Positions 1 to 25,842 of a DNA stretch of 52,500 bases are shown one piece after another (position 1 is the first letter of the stretch; each line of letters opens with the position of its first letter). The notes under the pieces were generated by a model. It had not been told where the DNA came from, ran no database searches, and saw only the letters and a program-made list of their open reading frames with translations. A program made the translations under genes and the position numbers. The DNA comes from Glandiceps talaboti. Its lineage: Eukaryota; Hemichordata; Enteropneusta; Spengelidae. The stretch is taken from positions 3,000,001 to 3,052,500 of the forward strand of contig NC_135553.1 of assembly GCF_964340395.1 (NCBI RefSeq), read 5' to 3'.

Positions 1-677
1 TCTCTGACATTGATAGAGAGTTTACACGCTCGATTTGATGTGACATTATATTTGCCGTTTCCACATTATTTGATTATGTTTGCTGATATACATATACTAT
101 AGTGGTTAGAACCGCACCGTTAGTTTCAAACTCTTTTAATTTCTCATTTCATATTTATGGCGATTCCCCTGTCAATACACATAAGCCTGTTTCAACGATT
201 GACAAACGTACTATTAAATATACATTAACCATTTAAATAATCGGGAGACGGTCATCACAATGTAACAACTGGCTAACGATACAAAAAGTACATTTAAAGA
301 AAATTTTAAGTTTGACGTCGAGATGAGATGCAAAAAGCATATGAAACTGAGATTACGTATTAGAATAACTAATGGATGTTGGGGCCATCGGGTTTCCGGA
401 CGATAACGATCCTGAATCCAGGTGTTTTGCTTTGAGGAATGGATAATTCATAACCTGATTAGTGATGCATGGCGCATCGTAACTCCTTGTCTTCAGCCCT
501 GTACTCGAAACGAGGCGGCGAACGATGCACGGAACTAATATAATCAATCGCATAATACATTGAAAATCAAGTTTGTTTACAAGCTAGGTGGTTTGATTTG
601 ATCAATATTAGTGAATATTCAGTTGCCAGCTGAGACGTGGTAATGAACACAGTAGTCTCCGGCCGTGCGTATGGAAT
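1..677. other. Upstream intergenic sequence, no gene seen
   Basis: AT-rich single-copy-looking sequence ahead of the first gene. I see no convincing coding exon on either strand; the 66-codon minus-strand frame at 353-553 has no family resemblance or splice context. It probably contains distal promoter sequence of the gene that starts at 990. Confidence 0.5.
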
Positions 678-683
678 TATAAA
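678..683 (+). promoter_or_regulatory. Candidate TATA box of the first GFR-alpha-like gene
   Basis: TATAAA lies about 310 bases before the first in-frame ATG (990). Initiation about 30 bases downstream would give a 5' UTR of about 280 bases with no obvious splice. This is a motif match only; no transcript evidence is available. Confidence 0.3.
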
Positions 684-989
684 TTAGACGACACTGTTAC
701 AGCAGAGAGTTATCGGTGTGTAGCGTTATATAGAACAAGCAAGCACACACGTGTATTTGTTGAGTAAGAGCTTGTCACAGATGGCAGTACGAAACAGTTC
801 CTGATTTACTTCGGATGTGTGAATCAGAGAGAAGACGTGCAGTGAACGGCAACATCGCAGTGTTTCTCCGTGTTTAAAACAAGTGTGCGAGTGATCAGGA
901 AAACTGTTATTTCAAGTACATTCTTCCCGGTCGATTTCAAGTATCACAGTATTAGAATCATTCCGTAAACAGTATTTGCATCTTAAAAG

Positions 990-16573
<15,584 letters not shown>

Positions 16574-17646
16574 CGTGAATCTATATTTAGCAGTAATCAA
16601 ATGTACACACTTTATTGCCCGGAAACGTCAGTCGACGCCAAATAATTATGAAAATTGATATGCTCTCTAGGCTATATATAATTTCTGTTCTTACTGTTGT
16701 TGTTTACAAACATCATGTTTGTACTGGATTTAAGAAACTTCTTTACTCCCATGAATCACATACTTTCCTCCTAATTAGTAACGAAAACAATCTTTATGTG
16801 TATGACAATCCTTATAATAGCAAGCACTTAATATAACAGACGATGAGGTCAGAGGTTAGGTGTCAATAACATATAGAATTTTGATCATCATTTATACGTT
16901 TTTCAGTAATTACAGTTATTCCTTTGCAAATCCTTGTTCATTAAGAACCTTTCTATGATGTCATAGAGATAATTACACTGACTTATATCTTGGTCTGCCA
17001 TCATCGCCGGCGATGGTAAATTAATTAAACTATAGATATAAAATTATTCAAATTCGAATTCACTTGCATGTTGGGCATGCGCAGTGGATATCTGAACGGT
17101 TGTTGTACAGGAATGGAATAGATTTTACCACACTATTTATTGAATCAATCTGTAATATGATTAAATCTACGTAAGATTAAGAATAATTTAATACTTCTGG
17201 TAATAAAATTGTCTTTCAGAAACCTTTACTCTTAATTGTGTGGTCATAATGTGATTACCTGTTGTGTGGATGCACGTTTTTTTTTTAAATGCATCCTCCA
17301 ATGCTATTATCTGACCATGAACAATACAGGTGATGTTCACTAGGGATTCGTTAAAGATGGTGATTTCTTTAAGATGGTGATTTCTTCTCTAAAGTTAGAT
17401 TTACACAGTCAACGAAAGCACAACATCGAAGGGATTTCGAGCCGACACTTGTACTCAAAGGAATCAAACTGTTTGCGAGTATTGAAAACCCCAATCTTTG
17501 TAAAGACTTTGAATTCATTATATCGCCTTGGTATTATTTCCCGCACATCCTCCCTAAAACATCACCACGCTAGTATATATAGGAAGAAGTGTGTTATCTA
17601 AAGTTGATCGGCATTTAAAAGACAAGATTAAAAGTAATTTTTCTTC

Positions 17647-17875
17647 TCATACATACATACATACATACATACATACATACATACATACATACATACATAC
17701 ATACATACATACATACATACATACATACATACATGCATGCATGCATGCATGCATGCATGCATGCATGCATGCACGCACGCACGCACACACACACACACAC
17801 ACACACACATACATACATACATACATACATACATACATACATACATACATACATACATACATACATACATACATA
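17647..17875. repeat. Compound (CATA)(CATG)(CACG)(CA)(CATA) array
   Basis: A long CATA block passes through CATG, CACG and CA units and returns to CATA. The same order recurs about 400 bases downstream. Confidence 0.96.
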
Positions 17876-18005
17876 GTACATACATGTATAACGTTCATAG
17901 TATACATCCACCATGTATACACAAACTGTAGTGCATCTGTACACATGTGGTGGGTGGGTGGGTGGGGGCGTGCGTCCATGCATACATGTAATACACACAC
18001 GCATA

Positions 18006-18266
18006 CATAAATACATAGATACATACATACATAAATAAATAAATAAATACATACATACATACATACATACATACATACATACATACATACATACATACAT
18101 ACATACATACATACATACATACATGTATACATGCATGCATGCATGCATGCATGCATGCATGCACGCGCGCACGCGCGCGCACACACATACATACATACAT
18201 ACATACATACATACATACATACATACATACATACATACATACATACATACATACATACATACATAC
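18006..18266. repeat. Second compound (CATA)(CATG)(CGCG/CA)(CATA) array
   Basis: Same block order as 17647-17875, with AAAT/CATA mixing at the left edge and a CGCGCAC core. This suggests duplication of the compound array, with the intervening unique sequence at 17876-18005 separating the copies. Confidence 0.95.
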
Positions 18267-18653
18267 TGATTTTAATATCGTGTTAACAGTGCAAATCTCC
18301 ATATTATCATCTATGTTACATTTAATTAGCAGTAACGGTGGTACCTATACCCTGATTATTCATTTTTTCGTAAACCTATCTGTTATAAAGTGTTACTGAC
18401 CTTCATGAAGTCATGATACTTTGAAGGCTTTTGGACAGCATACAAGATATACAGTTCTTTAAATGACCCCTCAAGGTCACCTTACATCTTGATATGCATA
18501 TTGTTTCTGTTTTCTCACACGTCACGGCTTGTAAAGCCCATTAGCACGTGACAAGTGTCAGTACATTAATCATACAAACATCACTTGTGGAAATAGTTCA
18601 TGTTTGATATGAAGGACAAAGTGTGCACACACACACGCACGCACATACACTTA

Positions 18654-18822
18654 CATCATACATACATACATACATACATACATACATACATACATACATA
18701 CATGCATGCATGCATACATACATACATACATACATACATACATACATACATACATACATACATACATACATACATACATACATACATACATACATACATA
18801 CATACATACATACATACATACA
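18654..18822. repeat. (CATA)n microsatellite with a CATG core
   Basis: About 40 tetranucleotide units, mostly CATA, with three CATG units near 18702-18713. Confidence 0.96.
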
Positions 18823-19174
18823 AATTTTCCGAGTTAATATGTATTTACTTAGAACTTGCAAAATGAATCCAAAATTGTTTTCATTATCAATTAAAGGGGC
18901 CTTCAATAATGACAAAGGGTGGTGGCGTAAACATTTTTCTTACTCTAAAGCATTACCCTCGGCTTTTGTAAAATACCTGTGTTTGGATCTCATTGGCCAG
19001 ATCACATTGGCCAGCAGAACTCACAAACACGATCGATACACAACATTATACCTAACTGTTCCTGTTTACTCCTGTGAAACCCACTCCTCTCCCCACATCA
19101 CATCATAAATGACAATTGCATGGTTGTAAGCAGCGATTTGATTGATCGATATAGTCTGTTATTACGGTACCTGG

Positions 19175-19196
19175 CCCTAACCCTAACCCTAACCCT
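19175..19196. repeat. Interstitial telomere-type repeat (CCCTAA)3CCCT
   Basis: Three and two-thirds units of CCCTAA, the complement of TTAGGG, inside non-telomeric sequence. The unit type fits vertebrate-type telomeres found in most animals outside arthropods and nematodes. Confidence 0.85.
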
Positions 19197-20085
19197 TGAA
19201 TTGTTGCAGCAATGGTGAGTAGAACTGGCATGGTGGCGGTCATGGATGCTAAAATAACAAAGTAATGCAAAGTTAGACATTACAACGAATCAAAGTAAAA
19301 TGTGACCATCCCATTTTCTGAAATAACCCCCCCCCCCCCGTCGCGCCGATTTGTAGGGTCCCTGATTGAAATGTTGCCTACTTTGCCTTAATTTGGAGTC
19401 GAAAGATTTCCATGGATCCATTATTTATATTTTGAATGATAATTCATCAGGTGGGCTTAAAGTGCATTGTTTTTTATATTGTTTACATGGTATATTATGT
19501 CAAAACTATTTTGACAAAAATTCTGTCATTTATCAATAGAACAAAAAACCATGACGTCATACATTTTGTACTTTATTAATTTGAAACATTTGGGGAGGCC
19601 CTTCGTGTCAATGTTTACTTCAGATTACCTCGCAGACAGCATCTACTTCTCATGACCGGCCAGTGATTTTAATAGCGGCCGATTGAACAACTGCACTGAA
19701 TTTCATGTGGTCGTGTCAACGACATAAGTTTGGTCATAAAATGCTGTAACGGTCCTTGAATTGGATAACCACCGTATTTGTTGTAATTTTGCACTAAATT
19801 ATGACCAATTAAATGATCTCACTTCCGTCGTTTCAAACTTTTTATTTTCGTGTGAGTGATCATTCCACTCTACACCCCTAATGGTTACAGGGTCAAGATG
19901 TGTGGTGGCTGGCAGCACATACCAAATAAATCATGAACTATCACTCAAATATGAAAACAAATGATAATATGGTCTTTTTTTAAAGGACCACGACCAGACT
20001 TGTTTTCATAAGGGAACTGAACACGAAACAGACACGTACGTAACGGTTAAAGTTGTCTACGCGAATCAAACTCAAAGTTTAAAAT

Positions 20086-20392
20086 ATGACAAATCAATTT
20101 GGAAATATGGATACTACTCCTGTTTTTGTCGTTCTTCTTGTCATCTTGTGTTGCAACCATGGCAATTGCGTAAGTAAACGATTATCTTTTTTTAAATTTT
20201 AAAATGTAATCTCTAATTGAAGTTCAGTAAAATAACACCACCGCGATTGAAACACTGGACTTCACCGTTTACAGTTTACGTCACATCGCTTCACAATGTA
20301 ACTCGTTCAATGGTTATCATATAAGATCTTTAAAGTTTATTTAACAGTAATGGCATATCTTTGCATGCACACAGGTATCTATCTTTCAATAT

Positions 20393-20427
<35 letters not shown>

Positions 20428-20485
20428 GTTGGTTGGTTGGTTGGTTGGTTGGTTGGTTGATTGATTGATTGATTGGTTGGTTGGG

Positions 20486-20553
<68 letters not shown>

Positions 20554-21982
20554 GAATGGATTCAATTGAATGGGATTTTCTTATCGGATGTTCTATTTTT
20601 ATTTTATTTATTTCTGATCTGAGGCAATTACTGGATTAATTTACTACCAATTCGATTCGATATCTTTTAATACACATATTTGTAAAGTTTATATTTAGAA
20701 GATGTTTTTATTTTGTTCTACTTTCATTTTCCACTAGATTAAATATTATGCAACTGAAACTAAAAATGAGTGAATAACAATATATATTTGTCAATGAGCA
20801 GACGTGGAAATGAGGACAAAAATAGTTGACAAAACAGCTGATCGAGTTTAACCTCATTCAATGAAGAAAATTAGATACTGTATAGAAATCTACAGCAACC
20901 TACCTTATCACTATTTATCAGACATTTAGGGGAAATTTGGTATACAAACAAATGATTTGTGCCGGACAATAATTTCTGTCACAAATTCACACATGAAAAT
21001 ACATAAACAACATTGAAATATTTCACCTTGAATTTCCTTGACATACCTTTTTTTTAAACTTTTAAATTCTTATCTTATCAGATTGTCGAGCAAAATAACA
21101 GATCTTGATTTATACAATGTGTCTGCTATCAGTTAATTGACAATGTCTGACATGTTTCCGTTGTCTTTATTCCCAATTTGACAAATGATTTATTCAATTT
21201 TGACTTGTTTTCACTCGTCATCGTCAGTAAAATAGCTTATATTTCATTTCCACTGACAAAACGATGTCAGGAGAATGAACTGTTTCAAGGCTAGCACGTG
21301 TTCAGTTGAAGCGCTAAAGTAAGGCATTAATGTTATCTAGCGTACTGTGCGTGTATCTGGAATATAGACCCTCCACGTTGGTGGAGGGTGTCACTGACCA
21401 CTAGTCCATCGCCACGAAGTCTTGGCACCACCACAAGTAATACATTCCGTTTGATTGATGTTGATGTCGAAAAGCCATCATACATGTATGTCAACATTCT
21501 AAATTAATGCCAAACAGGTTGTCGTCACATTTATTGTAGTTAGACACGTGTCCAGACATTATCATGTGACGTCATGTTAGTTTTGCTGTAACTTTTGGTT
21601 CGTTGAATTAATCCATTTAATTCAATGACTACATTAAATTTGATTGTTTCCTGTTTATTAGCAGTTCCCTAATATTGGTGTCGACTACTGTGATACGGTG
21701 ACAAACCAATGTAAGAAAGTGGCAGGGTGTATAACTCAGCTCCTAAGCGATGTGTTTAGCCTGTATTGGGAGTGCTTTGGTTTAGATGCCGATGGTGACG
21801 TCTGTCCCGAGAGATGCTCCCAAGCCCTGAGGACTTTCAGGATGAAGACTGAAATCAACTCCAGGATTGCGGTATGTAACTGCAGCAACGACAACGGAAG
21901 TGCGGGAATTTACACCACAACAGAGGAGTGTTTAGCGACACAAAATATGTATCGACCCTGCCAGGACGCCAATGATGAATAA
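20086..21982 (+). CDS. Secreted single-domain GFR-alpha/GAS1-like protein, paralogue 2 (two exons)
   Basis: Exons 20086-20169 and 21662-21982 join in phase 0 to encode 134 residues. Exon 1 (28 codons) has a hydrophobic leader, PVFVVLLVILCC, ending at GTAAGT. An internal ATG at 20107 is an alternative start. Exon 2 has ten cysteines spaced C-X6-C-X5-C-X14-C-X9-C-X3-C-X19-C-X-C-X15-C-X9-C, matching paralogue 1 in all the invariant gaps. Gene structure (leader exon plus one domain exon, phase 0) is also shared, so the pair arose by tandem duplication. The acceptor is TAGCAG, a tandem NAGNAG site, so the first Gln of exon 2 may be optional. The stop codon overlaps an AATAAA (21978-21983). There is no membrane anchor; it is probably an extracellular soluble ligand-binding or decoy protein. 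Function is inferred from the domain only. Confidence 0.72.
20394..20553. repeat. (TTGA)n/(TTGG)n microsatellite
   Basis: Alternating blocks of TTGA and TTGG tetranucleotides over 160 bases. Confidence 0.96.
21368..21390. repeat. Short fold-back, ACCCTCCAC / GTGGAGGGT
   Basis: A perfect 9-bp inverted repeat around a 4-base loop. Related GTTGGTGGAGGGT sequence occurs near 13494, which suggests a dispersed short repeat family. Confidence 0.55.
21662..21664 (+). promoter_or_regulatory. NAGNAG tandem splice acceptor of GFR-alpha-like paralogue 2
   Basis: The sequence TTAGCAG gives two AG acceptors three bases apart. Both keep the frame, so the products would differ by one Gln at the start of exon 2, just after the leader. 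Confidence 0.5.
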
Positions 21983-22986
21983 AGAAAATAACTATGAATA
22001 TGCTACAATTTGAAATCACATTTTAGATTACTGAAATTGTCATATACATAAATGAATGTAAAAACCCTGGCTTTCTTTTTTAAGATTTTTAAAAAAAGTA
22101 CAAGTTCCTTTTGCGTCAACATTGTGACGACTTACACTATCAACATGAAGGAAATATACGATTGGCGTACTTTGTACTTGTAGCGATAGATTGACAGGTT
22201 AAAGTACTGCATGAACTGTAAATTATCGATTTTTTTGAAAACGGTGAATTAGAAGATATGTAAATTTAATCAGCTTGCCTGAGTACATGTCATGCATACA
22301 TTATAAGTGGACTACACCATTGGCATAATTATCAGTGATGGTGGAAAGTTATTGTCTACTTTTCAAACATCTTATCATTCATTTTGTCATTCATTTCTTT
22401 CCCGGTCTAACAATGGGACTTTTCCCTCTTAGCTATGTCCAGGTTAATTGGTTAAAGTAACAAATCAACCTATGCACACAAAACGAATGCTGATCGGTTG
22501 TCGGGTGTAGGTCTGAAATTGGGTCATGCTTAATGACACAAGTAATTTCAGCTTTCGAGATGAATTTAAACCTTAGGAAGAGAGATATAATTAACTAATC
22601 AGGGTTCAAGTCCGACAAACTTCAAGAATTGTATACCACCTGTTTGTTTTCATCTATTTTTACCTACTATAACTCTTAGTATTGTTCTCTTCTTTTCCTA
22701 TTATTTTAATAGTTATGTACAATACAACGTGGATACATTTCATAATTTGCTAATATCCGAGACCAATTATATTTTTTATATAGAATAGAAATATTGCTAT
22801 TTTTGCTCGAGTTTATTTTTACCCTGGGAGAGCAAGACAGTAACATAAAAATTATATAAAGGAATGAAATAAGTTATAACTAGTTCGAATAAGTTTGTTT
22901 GTTGTTTGTTTGAATGTTTGTTCAATTATTTATCTGTGGAGGCCTATCTGATTAGCTGTCACATGACGTAGGGTTTGCTGATTTTT

Positions 22987-23095
22987 GTTGATTGATTGAT
23001 TGATTGATTGATTGATTTATCGATCTACCGATCAGTGAGTGAGCGGGTGAGTGGGTGGATGGGTGGGGGGGGGGGGGCAAGCGGGCAAGCGGGAG
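22987..23095. repeat. (TTGA)n followed by G-rich GTGA/GGTG/GCGG tract
   Basis: A short TTGA array, then GTGA, GGTGG, a run of about 13 G and GGCAAGC units. The G-rich strand could form quadruplexes. Confidence 0.85.
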
Positions 23096-23195
23096 TGATT
23101 GACAGTGATTCTGTTTATTATTTACTGCAATGTCAGATTGATTGTTTACTTCAAGATGAATGTTTATAAAAGCTATGACGTATGTATGTGACTCA

Positions 23196-24640
23196 ATGAA
23201 TACCATATAGCCATACGCCATGAATACCATCTAGCCATACGCCATGAATACCATTTAGCCATATACGCAATGGATACCATATAGCCATACGCAATGAATA
23301 CCATATACCCTTATACGCCATGAAACCATATACCCATATACGCCATGAATACCACATAGGCATATACACAATGAATACCATATAGCCATATGCCATGAAT
23401 ACCATATAGCCATATGCCATGAATACCATATAGCCATATGCAATTGATACCATATTGCCATACGCCATGAATACCATATAGCCATATGCCATGAATACCA
23501 TATAGCCATATGCCATGGATACCATATAGCCATACACCAGGAATACCATATAGCCATACGCCATGAATACCATATAGCCATACGCCATGAATACAACATA
23601 GCCATATGCAATGAATACCATATAGCCATACGCCATGAATACCATATAGCCATACGCCATGAATACCATATAGCCATACGCCATGAATACCATATAGCCA
23701 TACGCAATGAATACCATATGCCATGAATACCAGAAAGCCATATACGCCATGAATACCATATAGTCATACGCCATGAATACCATATAGCCATACGCAATGG
23801 ATACCATATAGCCATATACGCCATGAATACCACATAGCCATATACGCAATGAATACCATATAGCCATATGCCATGAATATCATATAGCCATATACGCAAT
23901 GAATACCATATAGCCATACGCCATGAATACCATATAGCCATATACGCCATGAATACCACATAGCCATACGCAATGAATACCATATAGCCATACGCCATGA
24001 ATACCACATAGTCATGTACGCAATGAATACCATATAGCCATATACGCCATGAATACCATATAGTCATACGCCATGAATACCATATAGCCATATACGCCAT
24101 GAATACCACATAGCCATATACGCAATGAATACCATATAGCCATATGCCATGAATATCATATAGCCATATACGCAATGAATACCATATAGCCATACGCCAT
24201 GAATACCATATAGCCATATACGCCATGAATACCACATAGCCATACGCAATGAATACCATATAGCCATACGCCATGAATACCACATAGTCATGTACGCAAT
24301 GAATACCATATAGCCATACGCCATGAATACCATATAGCCATATACGCAATGAATACCATATAGCCATATACACAATGAATACCATATAGCCATACGCAAT
24401 GAATACCATATAGCCATACGCCATGAATACCATATAGCCATATACGCAATGAATACCATATAGCCATACGCCATGAATACCATATAGCCATATACGCAAT
24501 GAATACGTAACCATACGCCATGAATACCATATAGCCATATACGCAATGAATACCATATAGCCATACGCCATGAATACCATATAGCCATATACACAATGAA
24601 TACCATATAGCCATATGCCATGAATATCACATAGCCATAT
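23196..24640. repeat. AT-rich minisatellite, 24/26-bp units with 276-bp higher-order repeat
   Basis: About 58 copies of a unit of the form GAATACCATATAGCCATACG plus CCAT (24 bp), or the same with an extra TA (26 bp), with GCCAT/GCAAT variants. Marker variants recur at a fixed spacing: GAATATCATA at 23875 and 24151, and GTCATGTACG at 24011 and 24287, both exactly 276 bases apart. A block of about 12 units was therefore duplicated recently. Because 24 is a multiple of three, the minus strand stays open as a degenerate eight-residue MVFMAYGY-type repeat. The 26-bp units shift the frame, so I treat these frames as by-products and not as genes. Confidence 0.93.
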
Positions 24641-25225
24641 ATATATATTATGCGAATTAATATTATGCGAATACTATTCATTTGACATATTTAGTAATAT
24701 TCGTGAACACTTTTCCTTGTTTAGCTAATATACATGTGCAAGTAGTTACCAAGGTGATAGTTGCGACGTTTTGCAGTTATCGTTATTATCGGTGGTGGCG
24801 CTATATAACAAGTTACATGTACATGTAAGTGCAACAGTTACTATAAAAGGGTAAAAAAAATCAAATATTAAGGAAGTCTTTTACCTTCCACTTCCTTACG
24901 ATGGTCCACGTCTCAGTAAAGGCAAATCAGTCTTGTATACTTTCCGATCGACGTACATGTACCTGTAAAGTGACGCCCAGTTAACATTTCATAACAGTTA
25001 CTAAACCCTTAGCCACCCCATGGCCACCCGTACTTAATTTTATGTTTCTCGTCGTAATATCACCGTGGACCATACAATTTATATCCAAATATTTCGGAGA
25101 GACAGCTAATCTTCATCAGCGTGTGTCCATTTCTGTCAAAAAAATCAAGTTCTGTTACACTTTAAATGCTGAAGACAGCAGCTATCGTCATGCTAAAGGT
25201 ACTCTTGTCTTGGAATGGTATGATG

Positions 25226-25295
25226 TCGGTCGGTCGGTCGGTCGGTCGGTTGGTTGGTTGGTTGGTTGGTTGGTTGGTTGGTTGGTTGGTTGGTT
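25226..25295. repeat. (GGTC)n followed by (GGTT)n microsatellite
   Basis: About six GGTC units followed by about eleven GGTT units. Confidence 0.95.
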
Positions 25296-25605
25296 AAAGA
25301 AAAAACCGCATATACAAATACATGTATGCATTGTGATACTCTCATTTGTCTGGATGACATAGAAATGACAATTTAGTTTAAAGTTAGAAGGAAACATTGA
25401 ACAGTTGTTTTATTGAAGCTCCAAAATGTCATCAAAAAACGATAAGTGTCACTCAGATACAAGCTGGTCGGGTCGCCGTCGTACAATCAGTAAATAACAG
25501 TAATTTATTTTCCTAATCCGGTTGTAGAGGGCGTCAATTTCTATTTATTATTTCGCCACATTTAAAAAATACAGGGTCGTTTGGGTCATCAGAAATATAT
25601 GGGTG

Positions 25606-25684
25606 TATGGATGGATGGGTGCCAGGGTGGATGGATGGATGGATGGACGGACGGACGGATGGATGGATGGATGGATGGATGGAT
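25606..25684. repeat. (GGAT)n/(GGAC)n microsatellite
   Basis: GGAT units with an internal GGAC block and a GCCAGG interruption near 25621. Confidence 0.94.
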
Positions 25685-25790
25685 CGATTTATTAATTTGT
25701 TGATCTCATGATCTATCGATGTTTATAAATGACATAGCTGATTGCTTTACTGTACTAGAGCACGTGAAATTCCTATTTTGTATCAACCAG

Positions 25791-25842
25791 TATAGCATAG
25801 TATAGTATAGCATAGTATAGTATAGTATAGTATAGTATAGTA
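25791..25842. repeat. (TATAG)n array at the LINE 3' end
   Basis: About ten pentanucleotide units (some TATAGCATAG) abut the 3' end of the minus-strand LINE. On the LINE sense strand it reads as a (CTATA)n tail after a CAATTCAATTCAATA end. Confidence 0.93.

Larger units (their letters stand above)
16574..20085. other. Intergenic region between the two GFR-alpha-like genes
   Basis: Contains three large CATA-based compound microsatellites, a 22-bp telomere-like tract, a perfect 12-bp palindrome (ATCGCCGGCGAT near 17004) and otherwise AT-rich sequence. No exon was recognised. Confidence 0.5.
20170..21661 (+). other. Intron of GFR-alpha-like paralogue 2
   Basis: A 1.5 kb GT-AG intron holding a TTGA/TTGG array and a strong hairpin (21364-21390). 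Nothing else was recognised. Confidence 0.6.
21983..25790. other. Intergenic region with minisatellite
   Basis: Apart from the listed arrays (TTGA 22987-23017, G-rich 23031-23095, minisatellite 23196-24640, GGTC/GGTT 25226-25295, GGAT 25606-25684) the sequence is AT-rich with no exon that I can support. Confidence 0.5.

Noticed and set aside
17591-19108. Long Tyr-Ile-His-Thr / Met-Tyr-Val-Cys frames on both strands
   Set aside because: Direct translations of CATA-type microsatellites.
23196-24640. CRISPR-like appearance of regularly spaced repeats
   Set aside because: There are no unique spacers; units are contiguous and the context is a eukaryotic genome.
23196-24681. Minus-strand open frames of up to 441 codons with MVFMAYGY-type repeats
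   Set aside because: They are translations of the 24/26-bp minisatellite. Units of 26 bp shift the frame, several frames are open at once, and no leader or splice context exists.
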